A stretch of DNA of 43,892 nucleotides from an uncultured Eubacteriales bacterium (GTDB lineage: Bacteria; Bacillota; Clostridia; Christensenellales; Aristaeellaceae), in the NCBI GenBank assembly GCA_900542395.1, contig UQNM01000008.1, forward strand, positions 1 through 43,892. Reading direction: 5' to 3'. Shown here piece after piece: positions 39,522 through 43,892 of the stretch. The notes under the pieces were generated by a model. That model ran no database searches. It saw only the letters and a list, made by a program, of their open reading frames with translations, and had not been told where the DNA came from. Position numbers and translations under genes: made by a program. The first letter of the stretch is position 1, and every line of letters starts with the position of its first letter.

Positions 39522-40175
39522 TCAGCCCGCGGAGCCCGCCTGCCCGCCGTAGAGGAAGGCGTTGAGCTGCGCCAGCAGCGCGTCGCTTTGGATGTGCCCG
39601 CCGACCAGCAGATCCACCTGCCGGGCGAACGTGTAGTTCATCGCCCGTACGAACGCCGGTACGCAGAACCACGCGATCAGCGCAAACACGCCGGCGGCCG
39701 TATACAGCCGGTTGGCCGTCTTGGGCAGATCCGTGCGCGGCAGTTCCAGCGTCTTGTAGCTCGCGCACAGCAGCAGCACCAGCGAAACCGCCATCGAGCC
39801 GAGCAGCAGGCGCATCACATTCGCCGGGCCGACGCCCGACATGCCCTCGCTGTGGCCGACGCCATGCAGCAGGAAATCCAGCCCGTTGCGGCGGACGGTT
39901 TCCTTCACCGTGAAGGTGACCATCGACGTGGTGACGCCCTTGGAGTTGACGCGCTCGGTCACGCTCTCCTCGATCACCGCGCCCTCGTGCTGCGCCGCGA
40001 CGGCCTCGACCTCCGCGCGCGCCTCGACGTATTTCTCGTCGCCGACAAACGTGTTCGCGCTGCGCTTGACATAGATGCTCGTTTCAAAGAACGCCAGCGG
40101 CAGCAGCAGGATGGCCAGCGTGATGATCATGCAGTTGATGCAGACGAGCAGCGTGCTCTTGTTCTTCCTTTTCAT
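39522..40175 (-). CDS. Unknown membrane protein encoded between the two sugar permease genes
   Basis: 217 residues. One hydrophobic segment at about 8-30, a soluble extracytoplasmic-type region of ~85 residues (31-118) containing YVEARAEVEAVAAQHEGA, and two further spans (about 122-142 and 155-178). It lacks the EAA motif, so it is not a third permease. The ATG overlaps the upstream permease stop by one base (TGATG), and the next permease starts 2 bases after its stop, so all three are tightly coupled. This suggests an accessory subunit of the importer. I do not recognise a family. Confidence 0.75.
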   Translation of the reverse strand: MKRKNKSTLLVCINCMIITLAILLLPLAFFETSIYVKRSANTFVGDEKYVEARAEVEAVAAQHEGAVIEESVTERVNSKGVTTSMVTFTVKETVRRNGLDFLLHGVGHSEGMSGVGPANVMRLLLGSMAVSLVLLLCASYKTLELPRTDLPKTANRLYTAAGVFALIAWFCVPAFVRAMNYTFARQVDLLVGGHIQSDALLAQLNAFLYGGQAGSAG

Positions 40176-41062
40176 CACGCCTGATCCTCCTTCCGCAGCG
40201 AGATCATCATGTACAACCCCGCCACCGCGCACAGAATCAGGAAGCCGACGACGGAAAGCGCCGTTGCCGGACCCTTCTTCTGGTCATAGAACGCGAGCAT
40301 ATACAGATAGGTGATGAGCGTGTCGGTCTTGTTGGCCGGCGCGCCCTTGGTGATGGTGTAGATGATCGGGAAGGAGTTGAACACGTAGATCACGTTGAGC
40401 ACCGTGCTGACCGTCAGCGACGGGCGCACCAGCGGGATGGTGATGTTCGTCAGCTTCTGCCACCAGGACGCGCCGTCCACCGTCGCCGCCTCGTAATACG
40501 ATGCGTCGATGGATTGCAGCCCGGAAAGCACGCAGAAGGTGACGAACGGGATGGTGACGAAAATGCCCACGCCGCACTCCCACGCGAACTCAATCTGATA
40601 CGTCGCGCGCCAGTTGATCGCATCCTGAATGATGCCCAGGTTGAGCAGCACGTTGTTCAGATTGCCGTATTCATACTTGATGATGTAATTCCACACGGAG
40701 GCCTGAATGACCAGCGAGGTCGCCCACGGGAAGACGACGACCGAACGCGCCAGCTTGCGGCCGTGGAACTTCTGGTTGAGCGTCATGGCGACGATAAAGC
40801 CCAGCAGCGTGGACAGGCCGACGACCGAAACCACCCACACCACCGTGTTGAGCATCACCGTGCCGAACACCGGCGCGGAAACGGCCGCCTTGAAGTTATC
40901 AAAGCCGATGAAGCCGCCGACGATGCCCGCCTTGGAGATCTCGCTGAAAGCGAGCTTGAAGACGATGCCGATCGGGAAGACGACGAAAATCGTCATCAGC
41001 AGGATGCTCGGCAGCAGCCAGACGTATGGTTCCCATTTATGACGCACGAGAATGGAATTCAA
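40175..41062 (-). CDS. Carbohydrate ABC transporter permease (MalF type)
   Basis: 295 residues with six hydrophobic segments. EPYVWLLPSILLMTIFVVFPIGIVFKLAFSE opens the protein; GFDNFKAAV and NTVVWVVSVVGLSTLLGFIVAM follow; the EAA loop is YYEAATVDGASWWQKLTNITIPLVRP, which contacts the ATPase. I use TTG 41062, 7 nt after GGGAGGT, rather than a distal ATG in the intergenic region. A weak terminator lies between the binding-protein gene and this one, so permeases are probably made in smaller amounts than the binding protein. Confidence 0.93.
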   Translation of the reverse strand: MNSILVRHKWEPYVWLLPSILLMTIFVVFPIGIVFKLAFSEISKAGIVGGFIGFDNFKAAVSAPVFGTVMLNTVVWVVSVVGLSTLLGFIVAMTLNQKFHGRKLARSVVVFPWATSLVIQASVWNYIIKYEYGNLNNVLLNLGIIQDAINWRATYQIEFAWECGVGIFVTIPFVTFCVLSGLQSIDASYYEAATVDGASWWQKLTNITIPLVRPSLTVSTVLNVIYVFNSFPIIYTITKGAPANKTDTLITYLYMLAFYDQKKGPATALSVVGFLILCAVAGLYMMISLRKEDQA

Positions 41063-41069
41063 TTCTCTT

Positions 41070-41092
41070 ACCTCCCTATGTCGGATAACACC
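41070..41092 (-). promoter_or_regulatory. Leader motif shared by the permease and binding-protein genes
   Basis: Minus strand GTGTTATCCGACATAGGGAGG, containing the ribosome binding site, matches GCGTTGCCCGACATAAGGAGG before the binding-protein gene (42546-42567): 18 of 22 aligned positions are identical, including 16 outside the GGAGG core. It may be a shared regulatory site or the relic of a duplication. Confidence 0.4.
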
Positions 41093-41198
41093 TTCCGCCG
41101 CCCCGAAAAAAGGAGGCTGTCGGAAAAGCGGACGAAAGGCGTTCAACGACGCTCAAATTGATTGAAAAACGACCGCGGCGGCACGCGCATCAAGGCCG

Positions 41199-41231
41199 AA
41201 AAGAAGGGGGTCGGATTTTCCAACCCCCTTC
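41199..41231 (-). terminator. Intra-operon terminator between binding-protein and permease genes
   Basis: A 9-bp stem GAAGGGGGT/ACCCCCTTC with an 11-nt loop, then TTTTC on the minus strand. Partial termination here is the usual way the binding protein is made in excess. Confidence 0.65.
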
Positions 41232-41281
41232 CCTCATCGGTTTGCCTTGATCGGTTTGCAGCCATCCGGCCTGCCGGTTTC

Positions 41282-42538
41282 TTACTTGGCGACCTTCGCC
41301 TGAAGCTCGTCGAGCAGCATCTTGACGTCGCCGCCGGTCAGCGCGCTCTGCTCAACAGCCGCCGCGCCCTGCTTCACGTCGATCCATTCGGTCTTCGCGG
41401 TCGGGTAGAACTTGCAGCCGTCCAGCACCTTCAGCCACGCCTCAAAGGACGGGTTCGCCTCAACCAGCGCCGCCACAGCGGAGTTCACGGCCGGCAGGAA
41501 GTCTTCCATGCTGACCCAGCCCACGTAGTTCTCCGGATCGTAGAAGAACGTCAGGAACTTGCCGATGGCCTCGTTGCGGGCGGCCTGATCCGGCGCGCTG
41601 TCGTCCTTGAACGCCATGATGCGGTCCATAACGCCGACGGAGCTGGAGGTCTTGCCCTCGTTGTGCGGGATGTCGGCAACCGCGTAGTTCACGTCGGTGT
41701 AGCCCTTCGTGGCGATATAGGTCGGCAGGGAATTCGGGGCGATGACCATCGCCAGCTTGCCCGCGCCGAACATATCCTGCAGGTCGTAACGAGTCTGGGT
41801 CGCCGGGTTCGGGTTGGTGTAGCCCTTCTTGTAGAGGTTCACCGCAAACTCGACCGCCTCGACGTTCTCCGGGGAGTTGATCGTCCAGTTGTCCTCGTCG
41901 TCAACGAAGCCGCCGCCGTTGCCCCAGGCATAGTAAGCGAACGCCGCCTGGCCTTCGTCCGTGGTCATGTCGATGCCCCACGGATACACGTCGCCGCCGT
42001 AGAAGTCAACCAGAGCCTGGCAGACGTCTTCCAGCTCCGCCCAAGTCGTCGGCACTTCGACACCGGCCGCTTCGAGCAGATCCACGTTGTAATACAGCGC
42101 GCGGGCGGAAGCCAGATCCGGAACGGCCCACACGGTATCGTCAATCACAGACTGCGCGATGAAGGACGGGAAGAAGTCGTTAAACAGCTCTTCCGGGCAA
42201 TAATCCTTGACCGGCAGGAGCAGACCCTCGTTGGCGTAATCCGCGAAGGAGTCCAGATTGAGGATGTCCGGCGCATTGTTGTTGCTGATGCGCGTGGAAA
42301 CCACGGTGTACACGTCGTTCCAAGAGACGACCTCCAGATTCAGCTTGATGCCGGGGTTCGCTTCTTCGAATTTCTTGACAAAGCTGGTGCCGTTCATGCC
42401 GGTGCCGGTAAACCAGTCGTTCGTCTGGGTGCCGTACTGGCAGATGATGACGTCCAGCGTGATATCCTCGGCCATACCGATGGCCGCGCAGGAAATCAGC
42501 ATCACGAGCGCCAGCATCAGGGTCGCAAACTTCTTCAT
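41282..42538 (-). CDS. Extracellular sugar-binding protein, ABC transporter family 1
   Basis: 418 residues. Signal peptide MKKFATLMLALVMLISCAAIGMAE; a Cys lies inside it but no clean lipobox is evident. The mature protein begins DITLDVIICQYG and shows the two-lobed family-1 pattern: FVKKFEEANPGIKLNLEVVSWNDVYT, APDILNLDSFADYANEGLLLPV, YYNVDLLEAAGVEVPTTWAELEDVCQAL and PWGIDMTTDEGQAAFAYYAWGNGG. It captures a sugar or oligosaccharide for the MalF/MalG-type permeases downstream. GGAGG lies 7 nt before the ATG. The kinase at the operon's end hints at an N-acetylhexosamine-containing ligand. Confidence 0.94.
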   Translation of the reverse strand: MKKFATLMLALVMLISCAAIGMAEDITLDVIICQYGTQTNDWFTGTGMNGTSFVKKFEEANPGIKLNLEVVSWNDVYTVVSTRISNNNAPDILNLDSFADYANEGLLLPVKDYCPEELFNDFFPSFIAQSVIDDTVWAVPDLASARALYYNVDLLEAAGVEVPTTWAELEDVCQALVDFYGGDVYPWGIDMTTDEGQAAFAYYAWGNGGGFVDDEDNWTINSPENVEAVEFAVNLYKKGYTNPNPATQTRYDLQDMFGAGKLAMVIAPNSLPTYIATKGYTDVNYAVADIPHNEGKTSSSVGVMDRIMAFKDDSAPDQAARNEAIGKFLTFFYDPENYVGWVSMEDFLPAVNSAVAALVEANPSFEAWLKVLDGCKFYPTAKTEWIDVKQGAAAVEQSALTGGDVKMLLDELQAKVAK

Positions 42539-42581
42539 GAGATATCCTCCTTATGTCGGGCAACGCCCCTTTGTTAAATTC

Positions 42582-42610
42582 ATTATAAACGACACATCAA
42601 AAATTGTAAA
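42582..42610 (-). promoter_or_regulatory. Promoter of the sugar ABC operon
   Basis: Minus strand TTTACA (42610-42605), 17 nt, TATAAT (42587-42582), about 40 bp upstream of the binding-protein ATG. The region behind it is AT-rich (42590-42700), suitable for an activator or UP element. Confidence 0.75.
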
Positions 42611-42697
42611 GAATGTTCTGATATTTTTTCATCTTCTTTTCATTCTTTCGTTTTTGTCCGCTTTTCGGCCTGTTTTTCATCCAAATTGCTTAAATAA

Positions 42698-43489
42698 TCA
42701 ATTTGTTCGGAATTCCTGCGCCTCGCGCGCCAGCGCCCTGTGAACCAGCGCGAGCGCCTCCCGGAGCGCCCCGGCCTCCATTTGCCCCGGCGCGCTCGCC
42801 GCGCCCGCCGTGCCGAAGCTCAGGCAGCTCCCCATCGCCTCCGCGCAGATTCGCGTGGACATGCCCATCTCCCCCATCGAAATCGCGATGATTGGCTGTG
42901 TCAGCGCGTCATCCGCCTGCGCGCAGGCCGCAGTCAGCGCGACAACGTCCCGCCGCTTTCGCGGCATAACCGCAATCTTGCATACGTCCGCGCCCAGCGC
43001 CGCCATTCGGCAAAGCCGCGCGGCCATTTCTTCCGCGTCCGGCGTTTTCTCAAAGTCGTGGCAGGAGCCGATCACCGGCACGCCCGCCTCGTGCGCCGCC
43101 CGCGCAATCCGCGAAAAGGCCGCCTCTCCGACGCTCAGCTCCACATCCAGCGCGTCGCAGAGCCATTCCCGCGCCAGCATGACCAGCAGCGCCTCGTAGC
43201 GCGCCGCGTCCGCGTCGCCCGCGCCGCCGTCGCGCGCCGTGCGCATCGTCGCCAAAATCGCCGTTCCCCGCGCCGCCTCGCGAACGGTTCGGCAGGCTGC
43301 CCGCAGACACGCCGCATCCATCTCGGGAGAAACGCTGTCCAGCCGCAGCTCGATCAAATCCGCCTGCGCCCGCGCCGCGTCCGCCGCCGCCCTGAGCGCC
43401 CGCGCATCCGCCCCCATCACCGGCACACAGACCTTGGTCATCCCCTCGCCCAGCGCCACGCCGGGGAGCTCCACCGCTTTTTTTCGCAT
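42698..43489 (-). CDS. aroD: 3-dehydroquinate dehydratase, type I
   Basis: Third step of the shikimate pathway, via a Schiff-base lysine. 263 residues with the type I pattern: N-terminal GVALGEGMTKVCVPVMG, LIELRLDSV with the catalytic-pocket Glu and Arg, IGSCHDFEKTP (His, near residue 143) and VCKIAVMPRKRRD (Schiff-base Lys, near 171); C-terminal GAASAPGQ. It is separated by about 29 kb from the other aro genes and has its own promoter, so it is outside the attenuator's control. The first ATG is kept because the family's N-terminal extension is present; the ribosome binding site GGCGAGAGAG is weak. Confidence 0.95.
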   Translation of the reverse strand: MRKKAVELPGVALGEGMTKVCVPVMGADARALRAAADAARAQADLIELRLDSVSPEMDAACLRAACRTVREAARGTAILATMRTARDGGAGDADAARYEALLVMLAREWLCDALDVELSVGEAAFSRIARAAHEAGVPVIGSCHDFEKTPDAEEMAARLCRMAALGADVCKIAVMPRKRRDVVALTAACAQADDALTQPIIAISMGEMGMSTRICAEAMGSCLSFGTAGAASAPGQMEAGALREALALVHRALAREAQEFRTN

Positions 43490-43520
43490 CTCTCTCGCCG
43501 CCTTTGCTTTTCTGCCGCCT

Positions 43521-43549
43521 ATTGTATCAAATTTTCAAGCGCTTGACAA
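43521..43549 (-). promoter_or_regulatory. Promoter of aroD, overlapping the tRNA-Leu promoter
   Basis: Minus strand TTGTCA (43549-43544), 17 nt, TACAAT (43526-43521). Its -35 box shares five base pairs with the -35 of the tRNA promoter on the other strand. Confidence 0.6.
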
Positions 43550-43571
43550 TAAATCCCGAAGCCGATATAAT
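43543..43571 (+). promoter_or_regulatory. Perfect-consensus promoter of tRNA-Leu
   Basis: TTGACA (43543-43548), 17 nt, TATAAT (43566-43571), 10 bp before the tRNA. Confidence 0.88.
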
Positions 43572-43580
43572 GTAGCTTGC

Positions 43581-43664
43581 GCGGATATGGTGGAATGGCA
43601 GACACCGGGGACTTAAAATCCCCTGCCTCACGGCGTGCGGGTTCGACCCCCGCTATCCGCACCA
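43581..43664 (+). tRNA. tRNA-Leu (anticodon UAA), CCA encoded
   Basis: 84 nt including the encoded CCA. Acceptor GCGGATA pairs with TATCCGC; D-arm region TGGTGGAATGGCAGACA; anticodon stem GGGGA/TCCCC with loop CTTAAAA, giving anticodon TAA; a long variable arm (GCCTCACGGCGTGC), as expected for class II tRNA-Leu; T-arm GCGGGTTCGACCCCCGC. It reads UUA codons, which are rare in a genome of this composition. Confidence 0.97.
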
Positions 43665-43674
43665 AACGCATATA

Positions 43675-43720
43675 ATCCGAACCATGCTTCCGTTCATCTC
43701 GGAAGGGGTTCGGATTTTTT
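43675..43720 (+). terminator. Intrinsic terminator after tRNA-Leu
   Basis: A 9-bp stem ATCCGAACC/GGTTCGGAT with an inner CTTCCG/CGGAAG-type stem, followed by TTTTTT. Confidence 0.88.
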
Positions 43721-43844
43721 CATTTCATTGCGCTTTCCTCTTGAAGTATCGTCCGCAGCGTTTACGATTGCGTATATCCCCGCTCGGTTTGAATGGCATT
43801 TCACAATAAAAAACACCGTATCTTCTCCGTCAGCGTCTGATATG

Positions 43845-43878
43845 TACCCCCAATACTGGACATCCGGTATTGGGGGTA
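43845..43878. repeat. CCCCCAATACTGG palindrome at the right edge
   Basis: Arms TACCCCCAATACTGG (43845-43859) and CCGGTATTGGGGGTA (43864-43878) with a 4-nt loop and one G-T pair. It shares its core with the perfect palindrome at 56-97. It is followed by TTTTT and an ATG at the very edge (43883), which could be the start of an insertion-sequence gene outside the window. The stretch 43721-43840 shows no gene. Confidence 0.7.
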
Positions 43879-43892
43879 TTTTTATGCGATAC

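Noticed and set aside
43879..43892. Start of an insertion-sequence transposase at the right edge
   Set aside because: Only an ATG and three codons are inside the window; too little to call a gene.
1..43892. CRISPR array or prophage
   Set aside because: No regularly spaced direct repeats with unique spacers and no phage structural, integrase or cas-like genes were seen.

Overview
The window is GC-rich and almost entirely coding, with consensus sigma-A promoters (TTGACA/TATAAT, 17-nt spacers), strong GGAGG ribosome binding sites, a tRNA-Ile T-box and family-1 sugar-binding protein/ABC transporter genes. This points to a high-GC member of the Clostridia, probably an anaerobic gut-type lineage (Christensenellales-like is my best guess, by inference only). 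Nearly all genes lie on the minus strand; a plus-strand block runs from about 29.65 to 33.75 kb, and a tRNA-Leu gene lies near the right edge.

Layout. 0.3-2.9 kb: greA-lysS operon, the LysRS carrying an extra C-terminal tRNA-binding domain. 2.88-3.23 kb: a compact locus encoding a 43-residue membrane peptide on the minus strand with a short plus-strand RNA antisense to its 3' end, laid out like a type I toxin-antitoxin pair. 3.4-14.65 kb: one long aromatic amino-acid operon (aroF-tyrA-aroB-aroA-aroC-pheA-aroK) that apparently runs on into an MBOAT/SGNH acyl-transfer pair and a YhcH-family gene. It starts at a promoter followed by a 162-bp mobile repeat, a Phe/Tyr-rich leader peptide and an antiterminator/terminator: a ribosome-mediated attenuator. 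aroD sits alone at 42.7 kb; aroE is not in the window.

14.7-19.9 kb: KtrAB potassium uptake, a small FUSC-type membrane protein and a CHAP-L,D-transpeptidase secreted enzyme. 20-26.5 kb: a pseudouridine synthase, an RlmI-like methyltransferase, a GH4-fold protein that has lost the usual active-site residues, and ileS behind an Ile T-box riboswitch. 26.6-29.5 kb: a penicillin-acylase-type hydrolase of noticeably lower GC and two secreted proteins. 29.7-33.7 kb (plus): rarA, a secreted unknown, a cupin-HD-GYP protein (behind a second copy of the 162-bp element) and dus.

33.8-42.6 kb: a MATE exporter, a lamin-tail-domain protein, an unrecognised putative regulator, and a sugar ABC operon (binding protein, permease, unknown membrane protein, permease, N-acetylhexosamine-kinase-like protein). 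42.7-43.7 kb: aroD and tRNA-Leu(UAA) transcribed divergently from promoters whose -35 boxes overlap. Both window ends carry the same CCCCCAATACTGG palindrome. Several repeat families (GAGGGAGG/GGAAGGAGT repeats, TGGGGC-palindrome elements, two MITE-like elements) fill the intergenic gaps.

The most notable items are the candidate type I toxin-antitoxin locus, the aromatic attenuator with a mobile element inside its leader, and the recurrence of that same 162-bp element in a second 5' untranslated region.
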